Translations under genes and position numbers: made by a program
Part shown: piece by piece, positions 1 to 14,600 of the stretch
Layout of the letters: each line of letters begins with the position of its first letter
Numbering within the stretch: position 1 is the stretch's first letter
Assembly (NCBI GenBank): GCA_019055375.1
Contig: JAHQIW010002017.1
Coordinates: 310,001 to 374,000, forward strand
Reading direction: 5' to 3'
Source of the DNA: Parelaphostrongylus tenuis
Lineage: Eukaryota > Nematoda > Chromadorea > Rhabditida > Metastrongylidae
Length of the DNA stretch: 64,000 nt
The notes under the pieces: model-generated
The model's input: only the letters and a program-made list of their open reading frames with translations
Database searches by the model: none
What the model was told of the DNA's origin: nothing

Positions 1-37
1 ATTTAAATGGAACCACAATCTGCTGAGCAGCCCGATA

Positions 38-330
38 ACTAAGCGCATGTGTGCTCCGCGTTGCACACAAGGTCAGTGGTCCGATTTCGCACTCATGGCT
101 CATCTAGTCATCTTCCCTGCGGGGTCACAAATTGGCACCAGAGTGGCCTCAGATTTGTCTGGGAGGATAAGCAACACTGACTCGATACAGTGGGAGGCCA
201 CGGCGAGTCATTGTAAAGGCCATGTATGCATTTGTTCACCTGAGAGAAAGTAAAAAATTAAGGCGAATACATGACGTATCCCTTATAATCGATGGACGCC
301 GAGAGCTCTATGCTTTTTTTATTCTTTATC
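38..330 (+). mobile_element. tRNA-derived SINE, family 2, copy at left edge
   Basis: This segment aligns along its length with 37350-37632 and 46621-46925. Shared blocks include TTGTCTGGGAGGATAAGC, a stretch reading ACTGACTCGATACAG, the word GCATTTGTTCACCTGAGAGA and the closing GACGCCGAGAGCTCTATGC. The head corresponds to the tRNA-like head seen clearly in the other copies, although its A and B boxes are eroded here. No open protein frame is shared between copies, which fits a non-coding Pol III SINE. The left end may start before the window. Confidence 0.7.
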
Positions 331-2341
331 ATATTCTGCATGGACCATTTGTTGCTGTTTTCTCAAACTCCGCAGATGCAACTACATTTGTTCCATCCTT
401 GTGAATCCATCTATTGAAGATTTCGCTCTAAGGTTACAATTCGTATGAATATCATAAATCCCTCATAGCGGATCAAACATTTTCACAAATTGATTATGTG
501 TTACTTGTAAGTTTTTGTGAGTGCATATATGTGCGTACAATTATAAATTATGAATCTAAGGCCATATGGATTGTCCAAGAAAAAAGTTATCATCAATAAG
601 AAAAGTTTCATCAACAAACATTCTGTATTGAAACTGATCACTACGTGTGCTTATATGTTACTATACTCGTGGTTCTCCAACCACGAAGATTCAGCTACAA
701 TGATCATGAAGACCCAAAACGCGTAGGCAAACGACTGTCTAAGGTCTACAAATGATTTTTTCTGGAGATCATGACGACGTTGAAGCGTTAATAAATCTTA
801 TAAATCACTCGTATAAGCCCGTTAATGAGGGAATTAGATATTCCTTCCAAAAAAAGTCCTCATTAAGTACGGTGTACATGTTCTGCATAGTCTCTCGTTG
901 TTCGCAGAGATTTCTTTCTACGACAATCCGCATAGTTGCCCGCATTTATCCAATATAATCCTAAGTGCTGACGTGATTTTCCCTTCCTATGAGTCCGACA
1001 TATAATTAAAAGCTTGAGGACCACCACAACCATAGAGCCAAATGTAGCCTCAAGTACCCTGATTTCAAGTCGTGATCGCGTCTATGCAAATTTTTCGTAG
1101 CATTATATGCATAGTGCGCAGCAAAGGCAAGGTGTACACGACATGACGACCTCGCATACCAGCCCTTTCACTGGAGAGACTATAAAAGCGCATTTAGACG
1201 CGACGCCGAATCCGACTTTGCTTAGCAGAGATTTGCAAACCTCACGACTGGCCATACTGTGGTGATCTCAAGAGTAAAGTGCATAGATAGGCAAAAATTG
1301 CCGAAACGTTATCAACTACGAATTTATATCGCATTGTCTATATGTAATGAATAAATTGTCTATTGACATCCTCATGTCCGCTGAACAAGAAAACTACGGA
1401 GTGTACAAGGATAGTTCAGCGAATACAATGCTACATTCTGCTACATATGATACAGGATATTTCTACAGATCGTATAATTAGATATATGAAAGGCAACATT
1501 GATACCACGGCCACACAATCATTGCTCTTAACATAAATCAAAATGTAGTCCTAATGCTTATTACACAAACATATTTCTTGAAGCATCCACTTCAACTTCA
1601 GTACTTTGAAGTCTAATCGTGAAAGGAAGTGATCCCGAATATTGAAATGTAGCTGTAGCTTCCCAACCAGTTTCGCGCAAGCTAGGATTGTGCTTTATAT
1701 TTTCATTGCAAAGTCCAGGTGAGAGTGAATCTACCAGAAATCAACGTCACCGTTATTACAAACTAGTCAGTGGCACGACGACAAACTTCCTGATCCACTG
1801 CGGACGGTGACTGTTGACTGCTATAGTGATCTGGTATCACATTAACATGGCTAGTTTTTCACTAAAAAAGTTTCTTTCCATCAATAAAGTCAAAGTGATG
1901 CTGTGCTGGTCATTTTAAGATTGATGAGGAGAAAGACTGTCGACGTATAAGCATTATTAGCATCATACTGCCATCACATGGCTTCACAATTTTATTCCGT
2001 CCACCACACTTTGTCTTGTGAGTGGATTCTTTTCTGGAACAATAGTAAAAAATCATTTTACAAGGTCAAACTGCCATTATCAGCCACACTACAGTGGATA
2101 GGTTGATTCCCATTTTGATGGACACGGTATTGTATGCAAGAGGAAATTTTCTTTCGATAATGGTTGAGATAGGATTTCCTACAGCGGAGAAAAATTTAAG
2201 TGGCATAAAATGCTGAGTAACAAGAACTATCATTGATTGTTCGTTGAGGCAAATTATACTTACATTGAGTTGTCTTTGAACATGCGCACAGGCTTTCAGA
2301 CTAATTAAAATCTTTGTATCATTTCTTGGTCTGTTTCTTAA
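331..2341. other. no gene recognised
   Basis: AT-rich sequence with no exon I could support. A TATA-like ACTATAAAAGCGC is seen at about 1180 and a weak hammerhead-like motif at about 1290, followed by AATAAATTG at about 1349. The order TATA, ribozyme-like motif, AATAAA would suit a retroelement terminal repeat, but this is inference only. Confidence 0.4.
1281..1311 (+). ncRNA. weak hammerhead-like motif (Penelope-type remnant)
   Basis: The half-motif GCCGAAACGTTATCAACT is followed about 40 nt later by AATAAATTG. The same order of words is found on the minus strand at 47793-47853. The CUGANGA half is not preserved, so this can only be a relic if it is related at all. Confidence 0.2.
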
Positions 2342-2600
2342 ATGCAAGTTGACATCTCGGCTTCGTCTAAAGACCTGTGCTCATTGCGAAAAGAGTTCAG
2401 GCGTCGTAACAAATCGAGCGGAGAATCAGATTTGGAACTGGATTTCAAGATTCGGGGTTCACAACGATGAGAAGCCAATGTTGCGTAAAAGAAGGCGATA
2501 GATGTAGAAGATAAATTGGTTACGCTCTCAGTGGGTGAAAAGGAAAAACAAAACGAAGAACCTGGCCTAAAATGTGCTGAAGACTGTATGACAAATAGAG
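2342..2600 (+). CDS. two 5' exons with putative start codon
   Basis: Exon 2342-2456 opens with ATG (MQVDISASSK...) and is rich in charged residues (KEFRRRNKSSGESDLELDF). It ends in phase 1 before GTTCAC. An 83-base intron ends in GCTCTCAG, and exon 2532-2600 continues GEKEKQNEEPGLKCAEDC up to the good donor GTAATC, again in phase 1. The split codon G+TG gives Val, so the phases agree. The first donor is weak. The minus strand also has a 92-codon ORF here, which I take as a shadow. Confidence 0.45.
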
Positions 2601-5600
2601 GTAATCCATGGGTCAACTTGTGACATTAGTGATTGCAATCAGATTTCACTTGCTGTACTTTCACTTGTTTTGAGAAAATCAGAACGAAAACCTTTTTTCT
2701 TCGGAAGAATACTTATGACCTTGATTCATTTTGAGAGAAGCATTGAAATTATCATACTCGGAAATTTCCCTTACCCTTTGAGCAGATTTAGACGTTAAGC
2801 GATTCTTATCATCGGCTTAAGTCCTGTTTAGCGTTTCTTTTCAATTTTATAGTTGCAAAGCTTGACATTAGGGAGGGCGCCCTAGTTCAGAGTATTGAAA
2901 ATTTTCGACTTCGTTGCTTCAAAAAGCCGAAAATGTTAGGAAGTGCTAGCTCATCTATGAAATATTATTTGCCAACATTCTTTCCAGTTAGACGTTTGAA
3001 CGATGTGCATGCAACTGATGAATTTATGTATTTCTATTTACGTGAATAGTCAAATCCACCCATGTGATTTCCGAACGATGCAAACTCCCAATTTCATCTT
3101 TCGATTTTAGCATATTGAAATCGACATTGCTTATGCGATTTTTAACAAAGTCGACAACACCACGTGAAAACGAGCACTCCGCTCTCTACAAAAATAGGTT
3201 TTTATGCATATCGAAAATGACGATTGTTTTAGCACCACGATGAGTTTTCAGTTCCCAAACTGCGAATTGATAAATAATGGTATGCAGTGACAGTTTCAAT
3301 CGTCGACAGAGTTTCACATCAAAAAAATGGTCCATATTCTCAGTAGAGAGGCAGCTAAGAGCGGACCAAGTCTCCTTCTAATCAGAACTTCAAAATTGGC
3401 TTTATAAAGGTAGAATGGAATCGTCACACACCTCTTCGTGGTTTCGGCACTCCGCATGGTCCCGAGGTCCTCGAAGTGTCGAGGAAATCAAGCGCAGGAT
3501 ACCGTGCCTGAGGGAACGTCAGTGCTACGTGAGCATCTCCCACAGCCAAGAATAGGAATATTAGCAGTGGGACTACGTCCCTCATCGACGATTCTAGAAA
3601 TATGAGTGCTTTTTAGATTTGAGTCCTTTTATTAGAGAAATGATACGTTATTCGGTGTTTCTGATATCATGTCGAGAAACATTTCACATAGGAAAAAGTC
3701 ACTGTGACAAGCATGGCACGAATTTTGTGTTACAGACTTATTTACTGCACTTCACATGAAAATCAGTTTGAAATGCAGCTAATAAATAGTCAAGAAAAAG
3801 ATCTATTTGGTTACTCCATTGTCTAATTTTTGCTTTGATGAAAGAGAGGAAGAAATTAGTGGTAGGAAAGCATTTAGAGACGCATGATAATCCTCTTATC
3901 CTGTGTAGTACACCAGATTTCTTGAACATGGATTGTGACCAAAAAGAAAATCTCCCATTCTAAGGTGAACAGAAGACGGTTCTTATTACTCAAAGGTCCA
4001 GCTCTCTTTAAACCTCGGTATGAGTGAAGAAATGCAAAAGTTCTTTCGAATTGTCCTTTTCTTTGATTAAAACTTGCACGAGGTTGGTACTTGTCTTTTT
4101 TCAAAATTTGATGGCTAACGCTTTGGCGACACCGCCTTTGTTCAGAGCCTTCTTTAAAGTTATACGAGAGAGGTCGCCGGTTCTATGTGACACACTGTGA
4201 AAAATATTTGGCCGAAGCGTGAGCCATTAGATTTTAAGAAAGTAAAAATACCATCCTCGCGCAATTTTCAGTTGAAGGAAGAACAAAGGTTATTCTATAA
4301 AGATGAAAGTTGACCGTAAAGGATGAGATTCAGCATGTACATCTGCGCTTGCCAAAATCCCTCGTAATAAAACATTACAAGTAAAAATTCAGGAAATGGA
4401 TTTTTACCTTCTATCGCGCCATAATGAAAACCTTCCGTATATACGCAGTATTCTTTATGCGTTTGAAAGTTTTCTCAAAGAAATATGGAATATATCGACA
4501 CGTGAGTGGGTCTGATCTTAAAAGAACATCAAGAGCACCGTCCATCTATCGAGCGAGAATCTAGTTTCGTCAGCGATGACACTGTTTCAGAAATATGCAA
4601 ACGACACTGCTCAGGATGATGGGGTCGGCTTTTCTATGCCAAGGCTAAGTTACTAACATAAGTTTCTTTGGGACACAGTCGTCCTTCGTTGGACGTACAA
4701 GTTAAAAAAGTGGACTTGCTAAACTAGCTACTAATGTAGTCATATTAGAGCATTCTGCATGCATACAGTCAGAAGCAAACATTTTATTGAGGGGCTCCCA
4801 TCATTAACGACGAGATTTTTTTTCAAGAAAACATTCTGTTGTGCCCATCTAATGATAAGATTTTACTGCCAAGAAGTGAAAATGGATGAAAAGATGGAAC
4901 GTAATATGCAGAAGTATATTATAACGACCGAGACGACCTACTCCGTGAAAGTAACAATTCGAAATTTCTTATTCAAAAGCCTTTGACGGTGGATGTACCA
5001 CAACTGACTATACCGCATGATCGTCGATGTAAGACCTCACCTAACTAGTTGCAGTTGCAACGCATATCGCTGAATCGAAATGTTGCCTTCGTTATAACTG
5101 ATCCACTTTCCTTCAGCTGATTATTACCAAGATAGAGCTAAAGATCCAAGAGAGGACTTCGTTTTAAGATTTTCAATTTGACCCAGAAACATGAGCTATA
5201 GCAACTAGTATGAATTCGCAAAGGACTAAGTATAAGTAGTTTGAAAGTGAAGGTAGATTATGACGATTAATCCAAGTAATGGTTCATCCAAAAGCAGAAG
5301 TGTGATTCTGACATCAAACAATCATGCAGCATCCATTCTTGAGAGTATCGTAATATAACAACTTAGCTAGCACACCTGGTCGTTCGTTCATGGTCAAACA
5401 TCGGAATTAAAAGTGCTTAAACAATAAGGAACTAGTAAGGACGTATTATGCTAAGAAGGTTCATATCTATTCTATCCCTGTAATTGCCAAAGCCCACTGT
5501 TGTCGAATTTCTTCAAGCTAATCTGATAGCATATTTTGAGCCTTTCATGAGACGTGTCATAGCACTTACACAGTACAATGTACGTGTTTTCGGCCTTCCA

Positions 5601-8600
5601 GCCTCGTCATTTGCACGGTGTCTGTCGGTTCAGTCAGTTCTAGTTCTCAAAAAAAACACTCTAAACAAAAAGCATGATATTTCACGATTATTAGCCAGGA
5701 ACAATCGAATGTACAACCTCACTGCCCGTTTGGTGATTTTATCACTTGGTCGCGTGTGTAAGTATCACGACGTCGGTTCCTCTTAACAGGGGATATCTAC
5801 ACGCGCAGCTGACTGAACTGAAAGGCACCGTGCAACTGACGAGGCTCGAAACATGCGTACTGCGTGTATAATTGCCATGACAGATCTCATGAAAAGCTCA
5901 AAATTTGCCATCAGATTATATTGTTGTGATCGAGATTCCAAAGAAAAAGCACTCGGAACAGAAAGCGTGATATCTACAAGGTTTTTATCAGTGTGATTTT
6001 ACTGAGGAAATACGGAAGTTCAAAGGTTTCTACAATTCTTCATTAGACTAAATCATATCCGTAGAGATATGAAATTCATCCAAAATCAATGGAGTACGAA
6101 GTAATTTGCACTTTGATTTCGTTCACTTGAACAAAGACTGCACTTAAGATGGGAGAGATAATGAGAACTGTGATGACCACAGATTACCCCTCACCAATGA
6201 ATCAAGAATTCTTTATGGGCTATACATCACTAGTCAGCATCTGCACCATCTTTATGTTGCTTACGAGAATGTTCTCAGCAATAAGCGCCAAGAACGAGTG
6301 AACAGGCACTTCAATTCCTACTCTTTTTGGGAAGAGGTGATCCATATTAACTCAATGAAAAGGCGAAGTATGAGAGACGTAGTTTGTCCTCCAGACAATC
6401 TTCATGTTTAAAGGATCAGTATAAAATAGGAAATGAAGTAAGTTCAAAATTGAGAAGCATACAGGAGCATTGATCCAGTGGTGAAAAGACGAAAAACATC
6501 CAATGCTGTGTTAGTAGTTGAAAGAGAAGGTGTTGCTGAGTTAGGAACCTAGCGTTTAATACAAGCAAGATGCAGAGTTTGGAGTTCCACACAGAGTCGA
6601 CAATCGAGGATCAAAGCTGTTGCTACCAAGGACTTGGTTGTGGTAGAAATCGAATAGGTCGGATACTTTATTCATTGCTACGACAACAGCCAAGTAAAAT
6701 TCCTTAGTGATTGGTTGCGTGCTTTTGTGTTCAGCCAATTATATTCTCATTCATTTATCCTGCCTGAAACTCCCTAGACGACAGAGGAAGAATTTGCCTC
6801 GAAAACTTAGCGTAGAAAGGATATCATTTGTATATCAACAGCATCTCAGGCGAACCACCTCACATAGTAGCAAAGATTTTTTCGCAAACAACGGTAAGAG
6901 TGTCCTTTTTAAATTCCTTGAGCAAGAAGTACGCTTTAGGAAAGTATTGTCAAAATCGTCCAAATTTTTGCTTCATCTGTGGTTAGGCGATGTTTAGCCA
7001 CAGAGTAGGTTGTGCACATAATATGCATATATGGCTGTGACAATTTCAATCATAAGAATCTCTTGTCAGTTGAACTCTTGGAATTTTCTTATGTTATAAT
7101 AAACTTCAAATAAACTTGGTGAAACGGTGATCTTCTTGATCCTGTTATTCACAAGGTCAACAGAAATGTATTTTTTTTCAAAGGAATGCATTTGGGTTAA
7201 AACTAATACTACTTAATAGGTAGTGTATAGAATTATCTGTATTTATGAAAAACATAAATGCGCTGAACTGTGTCAATCCAGCAGCGATACGGATCCTTTG
7301 ACAAAGCCGTGGAACGTATCTCGGATTAGACCTCAAATAGAAGTCACGACTTGACTCTTCGGGCGGTTACTTGCAAAATTTTTCTTCGGAACAGAAACAA
7401 ATCATTGATGCCTGGAATAAAAGTAAATGCGCCGTAGACAATATATTCTTTAGTGAAGTAGGTCAATACCACTTAATAAATACGAAATAATGCTTCGATG
7501 AAGCACAAGCCTTGTCTGTGTGAACACTATGGAACCAAATGGCTTTCTTTCTGAGAAATTCCAGTGAGCAAAAATATGTCTGATAAACTAAGCTCGCTAT
7601 GTTGGAATTTGTTGCTTCATGAAAAATCTTCCGAATATTGATGGCATCAAGATATTCTCACTGAAGGAGCAAATTTGAAGGAGGGAGGACCTTCGAAATC
7701 TTTCATATAGCAAGTTCAAAAAAGAACTGAACCACATCTTTTATAGCAACAGTAATGAGTTTTGTTCAAAAGTGGGAGTAATGATTTTCTCCTCGGTCGC
7801 TCCTTTCCCTCTCATAACTCAGGAACCTATTTAGCTAGAGCTATGGGTTGCAGGAGCCTATCGATCTATCATGATTGTTCTTATCCTCTCAAACAAGTCT
7901 GATATCAATTACTCAGATCCGGAGAGATTGAGCTTTACGTTTATCTGGAATGTATGATCGAAACAGCAACCCTAATACAATTCTAAACGTTGAGCTACAC
8001 CTCCCCTATAAATATGAAATTCATTCATTCCTGAATGCTTTATGCTTGAAGATCTGCATCGCAGAAAACCTTTAACCACTACACTATGAGCGTCCTTAAA
8101 CACGGAATCTAGTATTTTTCTATTACAACTTGCGATTCAAACACTTTTACGCTTGACAACACCTCATTGCCGGTAATCAAACTCATGGTCTCTATAAGCA
8201 CTGCAAGTGAAAAAAAGCCAATTTTCAATCAAGCTGCAAACTTTTGCTGCGTCAGTAATGAATAGGCTATGGAAGGCACAATGTGAAATTCACAGGAGCA
8301 TTGTGAAACCACCTAACTCATTCACGACGACTAGAGTTGAGTTCAAGGCGTGTGATGCTGAAGTAAAGTCCTTCTCAATTTTGAAATTGCATATCTATCG
8401 CATATTATTTGGTTGATCTCGATGAAAAGTTCTAAAATCTACATGCAAAATATAATTTCTAATATTATAAAATCCTAGAATCCAATGCACGTAAAGCGTT
8501 TTTTTTTTCAAAGGATGGCAATTTGAACTCGAAAGCAATTGACGAGCAGAACTTTGTGTGTTTTAAACAGTTGATACTAGCTACTGTCTTGACTTCTGGT

Positions 8601-11600
8601 AATTTTTAATTTTTTTCAAACGTTTTGCTCTCAACTTTCAGGATTTCTAATACTAAGTACTTTCAAAAATCGAAGAGTATTAATAGAGTATTGAGAAAAT
8701 TGACATAAATTTAACGAGAGAGTGAAGCCTTCTGTAGAAGAAGTCTATTAAGTCGTCTTGTTTTTTGAGATAGTTCATCACATTGTCATTGCACTGGATT
8801 GTCTCCCATAATCTTTCGCCATCATGAATGTTTTTCTAAGGTTTTATTATGCCCAAAGTGACTTTGGTTCTACCGCTCACTAATAAAATACGAATTTTTT
8901 GAGTGTATAACTCACCGAACGCAGATTTTTGATGTCTCATCTAGATTTTCGGAAAAACATTTTTGTTAACAAGCGAATTACGCAAGTTCTCACATCAGCT
9001 TATATGTTCGAACTATTTAAGTTCCTCATATGAGCTCTCAATACGAGTTTTATAATACTAAATGAACCGTTATGAGTGAAAGAAACGGAAGGTGAGAGAA
9101 AATTTCTGGTTAGTAAAATTTGGTTGGAGTGGAAAACGAATGCCGTAGAAACTGCAAACACAGAGACATGGTCAATGTTTGATTTTGGTATATTTTATGA
9201 CCTTAAAAGAACAGAAGACGGTAGGATATGTGTAATAGCAGAGAAAATAAAAGCAACATTTGGTATATCAGCCATTGGCGTCGTTCTGGCGTTGAAATTA
9301 TAAGAATTAATTGATACATAAATGGATTTTGCTAGTCTGTAGGTCTGGCACACATATTATTGTTATCTGTAGAAGATGAATTTGAATTGCTTTCAGAAGT
9401 TGACTAAGATACGGTTTTCATCAGGAGAGTAGAACTTAAGTACAAGCGGTGAAGCTTACACGCTATGATCTCAGCTCTACCTTTCGCTGAAGGAATGCGA
9501 TTTGAAGGACATTTGAAGAGCATCGCGTGCCAAAACACGGGTAATCGGGTATTTTCGTCCGGCGGAAAGAATCTAGACTGGTTTCCAAGCTATCTACAAG
9601 CCCGCTTTGTGACCAGGCGGCCAACTATGCCGAAGTTATGCAGCTGGATTAATGGCATCACGCTGATAATCTTTTGATATCCCAGATAAACAATATCAGC
9701 GAAACAAGTGAGATGATAACGCAACGTGCGGTCCTGTGCATATTTATCTAAAGAATTTTGAATAGTTTCCAGATGTCCGATGCGTGGTATTTGTTTACAG
9801 AAGAAACCAATATCAAGATTAGACGGCATATCAGTGCACTTTATTGCTAAATTATTGCTTTTTTTATTGTAAGTAAGCAGAGCTCCCGAGAGAACTGACT
9901 ATTAAGATACCGAAAGACGACGGGTTCTGCCCGAGTGACGAGTCTGTAGAGATGAAACACGTGTATCGGGCTGTACAAGAGCCCTAACCAGACCACATGA
10001 CAAGTTGGCTCGAATAATAATGAAAGGAGCTAAATTATTGCCCAAATTTTCAGTTATTGCCACCTGCTATGCCAGCGAGCCCGAAAACTGGAAACTCCAA
10101 GAAAGCTGAATCTCGAGTTTGTGATAATTCGATTTTTTCATTTTCGCGAGAATTTTTATCTTGATAAGATGCAAGTAGACAAATAGATTTTTGTCGTTTG
10201 ATTTCACAAAGCCTATGTAAAACGAGGATTTGATGAAATATTGAGGAATTGGTACAATCCAAGAAAAATCATTTTTGGCAATCGGTGACCAAAATTTTAC
10301 TTGACACACTCATCCAGTGACATCTTAAACACATCAGAAAAAGTCGACATTGTTCGATCCCTAAATATGTTCTGCGTTTATATGGTACCGATCAACCCCC
10401 AGCTGTGTGCATTTCAGTCTATTATTCTCAACAACATATGTATTCTATAAACAAACAATATGTGACCTCAAAGGCAAAACGGATCAAAATGGTGGTTACT
10501 TGTTATATAAAGGATTCTAACCAGTTCCTTGACTACACAAAGAACACGGATTTAGTGATACACATAGCTGTTGATCTATTGCGAAAATATATACTGCATA
10601 TCCGCTTATTTTCATTTGGTGTTCGATCGGAACGCAAACCGGTTACTCGACTCTGTCACAGCTTTCAATCCGGTGAGACCACTTTAGATTTCTATTGACT
10701 ATAAAGCACTAATATGACTATTACACATGAGGCTCGAGACAACCATCATTGATGAAACTGTTGAGTTCATCAACACAATGTCCTTACTGCAAGATCCAAG
10801 AAACACCCGGAAAGTGTCATCGGGTTGCAATACCAAAATGCGTTCATAGTAATCGCGTTCCCACTAGCATCTTCGCTAAATGTCTTCAAATTCCGTAATG
10901 AGTCCTCATTGACAGTCATTAGGCTTTTTTGTAGATTAAGGTGACCTAAACATCGCCGCGCTATGTTCTCCCATCATTCTGACATTTATGTGCTACATTT
11001 CCCGCCAATCTCATAACGGAGATAACAGTTCGAACGCACCAAAGAGAAAAGGTTTGACTCAGCAGTTATACTAACAGAAAAATTGATAAGGCATGCTGGA
11101 TTGAACAGTGAAATGTTGAACAAGGCCCTCCTACAAAAGCTGAAAATTGATGAAACAAAAAGAAAGGAATTGTTCTATTCAAAATCTGGACGAGATAAAG
11201 TCTACTAAGATGAACCAGAACGCAAAAGACTAGTTACGCCGTGGAACGAATGAAACGAGGGACAAAACATAATAATTGAGCCAACAAATCAATTAAAATT
11301 GACCTCTTTTTCACTTATAGACCGGTTCTATGGCTTAAGGCTCTCGCAGTCTTTGGTTCTTTGAACATTTGACCTTTGAGTGCTAGAGTTTCCTTATTCT
11401 TAGGAGAATGTGTATGACTTGGATCTATAATATGGTAATCGACGGATGACTGAAAGCTCATCACCTCCCTAGCACGGCTGTGAAGGTTTCCCATATTTTA
11501 TATGTAAACCCATAAACCATGAATTTGTCGCAGACAGCCTAGACAAGCTAACCACATCTACTTTTTCCATGAGTAGGAGAAGCAAGCGGCTGCAAATGAT

Positions 11601-14600
11601 ATGCAACAACAGGTATATTTCAGAAGATCGACAGATGGAGTTCTTTACTGATGACAAATCCAACTTGATCGAATTGACAGCACTACAGGTCACGAATAGC
11701 GTTAGGTGATGAACAACATTGAAGGTTGCGACATGCATTAGACTTCATCAGACATCGTAAACATGATCAAAAGCACCTACATCTAGACTATAAATAACTT
11801 GCGGTGGACCACCGATGTGTGAAGTCAGTGTTGCTATCTTCCCGAAGAAGTCAAGTAACACTTCAACGATCCAGAAAAGATGGCGAGCTTGGCGAGGTTG
11901 GGGCACGAGATCAAACCAACTATCGTTCTAGTGTGCATTGGAATACAATCCAACTATTGCTTTAGCACAAAAGTCTCTCATGGATGACAAGCACAAGTAA
12001 CGATGCTCATTTACTAGGTTCATCTGGGAATGGATCTTCAAAGCAGGTATGAGAATTATGTTTCAGCGCACCGATGTATTTGAGCAAATGCAATGCATCT
12101 ATACAAGAAAATCCACACTGCTAAATAAATAGAACATCGTGGGCTAAAGACACTGCGCAGTCAAATCTACTAGGTTGGAAAGGAAGTTCTGGGACACTTT
12201 AATAAACATAATAATAACCGCCATGACTATCGTGGGATTATTACAGTTTCTTATGTGGGACTTTGCACCGAAAGCCTAGATATCACTTGTCTTTATTTCC
12301 ACTTTGTTACAATCCCCCGCCATGACCAACGATAGATTCGAAGTTCGTGTTTTATTGCGTCATTATTCAAGAAAGGGTCTTTCAGAGCGAGCTGAACTCG
12401 ATGAAATTAACGAAGTTCAAGGTAGAGGCACAACAAGCAAATATGCTTTTAGACTCTAGTTTCAACGCTTTAACGCCGGAAAACTTGACCTCGAAGACAA
12501 GCCTCGTTCAGGACGTCCAACAAAGTTGAACGACGAAGACTTGATTTCTAGTTTGGAAGATGAATCGTCGTCAAGTGCTCGCGAATTGGCAACGGAACGG
12601 ACCGATTTCAGAAAATCGTAGAGGACGATGGCCTTTGTTTTGAAGAACAGTTATTATTATTCTTGTTTGGAATTCATAAATGAATTTTCATTGCTTCACA
12701 AATGCCCCATTTCCTTCCAACTTAATATAGACCCGCAACTCAATATTGGAAATAGATGGAGTGCCAATTCATGAATTGTAATAACAAACGGCAAACTTTT
12801 GAAAGTTTTGGACTAAGGATGGATCCAATCAACCGCTTTCATTTTGACTTTCTTGAGCGAACACTCAGGTCTCTTTAGATGGCATTCGTGCATTTCGTGA
12901 TGTTAAAAATGATTATAGTTGGAATGAATATGTTACTTCGGAGTCTACGAATTCTTTTAAAAGCTTGCCAATTTTCGAAGTCGAATAAGTGTTTGTATTA
13001 GGAGCATTCCTCGTGTCATGAAGCTGCTACTAAAGTCTAATTAAAACATAGAAACATAGCAACACTGAGTTGATATATCGGTGAGCTACGGTAAGCGATT
13101 GTATGAGCCATTTACAAGTTCAATCAGCTCCACAATGGTACGAATGTAATCAAGTATAGGGCTAATCCTCCATGGAATACTCAGTACCAAACGCTTTTTT
13201 TATTTTTATTTTTTTGAACATCTCTTGGAAATGTTGAGCTTAATGTAATGGTGATTAGTGGATAGCAGAATATTTCAAAAAGAGTAACATATGCAGCTTT
13301 GAAATATAATGAAAATTAGTATCTGCAAGAGGAAGATGTGGGTCCCAATGAAATGTTCGTAGATCAAGGAATATGTGGCACGTGAAATTTGAGACTGATT
13401 TTTCAGAAACTGGCGAGAATGCTACGATATTTCGATAATTTGAAGAATTAAAGACATGATCACTCGTATCACCTGTCCTTACGTTGATCGTCAGATGCCC
13501 CAAGGAGACACCATTCATGCTTCCATTTTTCCTTTAGCATGTGCAAGAGTAGTCCAAAAGAAACTTTACCTCACCTTAACGATTCATTGAGCAACACGCG
13601 TTTCTTTTGAGCTTTCAATAGAACAATTGGAACATCAAGTCTGTTAACATGAAAGAGGCTTCCTTTATTTTTGAAAGTAGATTTCTTTGAACTTATCGCC
13701 ATTACGAAATAGTGTAGAACCGGAATTTTCGGAAGCGATAAGAATCTAAGCCAAAATTTTACATTTTTGCAAGGGCACCCCCGGCAGTTATAGATTTCCA
13801 TCACATCTGGAAACACTTTGCATCCTAGTAAACAAAAGAAAACACTCGAAATAAAAATATAATACTATGAAAATATCAGCCAAAGAGCAATCACGTGTAC
13901 AACATTGTAAATTTGGTGATAATTCCACTTGATCTACAATGTAAATCGTTTCTTCGGCACCTCTTAGTGTGGGGACTGGAGCACCCAAAGAGGATTGGCT
14001 AAAAAGATTGAAAGACAACGGGTTGAGACTGAGAGGTCGAAACACATGTATCGGGCTGTACAAGAGCCTATTTATCAGACCACATGACATGTTGGTTTAA
14101 ATAATAATGAAGAGATCTATTGAAATTTGAGAGTGGCCTTAAGAAAACACTCAAAATTGAGGAACAAAACACTGTTTTTGGAATATTTTTTCATTTAGAA
14201 ATTGCGAAATTCTACATAAATATGGAGGACATACTACTTAGGCACTCTATAAAATTAGGGTTTCATCGTAGTCTTTCTTGGTCCTGGTGATTTTGAGTCT
14301 CATTGGCAAAGATTAGTAGGATCAAAAGATTTCATCTCATTAATCAAAGTTCATTTTGTGCTTAGATGTACTGATCTGAGACTGAAAATGACCGGAAATT
14401 TCTCACAGTAGGTAGAAATCAGCTTATGTCGAGCATTAGTGTTGAATGCCTCTCATTACAGCGAATTGTCAAAGTGTAGAAAAAACTCGATCGACAGAGT
14501 TTTTCCGTTTCCATGTTGTAAGCAATAAGCTAATGTATCCACTATTTCCTACTCCAATATGAATTTCAGAACACTCTCTATCAAGATTTATAAGATAGAG

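Noticed and set aside
3440..3520. Possible hammerhead around GGTTTCGGC
   Set aside because: There are hairpin-forming words (CCTCGAAGTGTCGAGG) but no CUGANGA and GAA in the right order on either strand.
9072..9303. 75-codon plus-strand ORF
   Set aside because: Protein-like in places and with a good donor after seven codons, but no following exon or repeat relationship; left unannotated.
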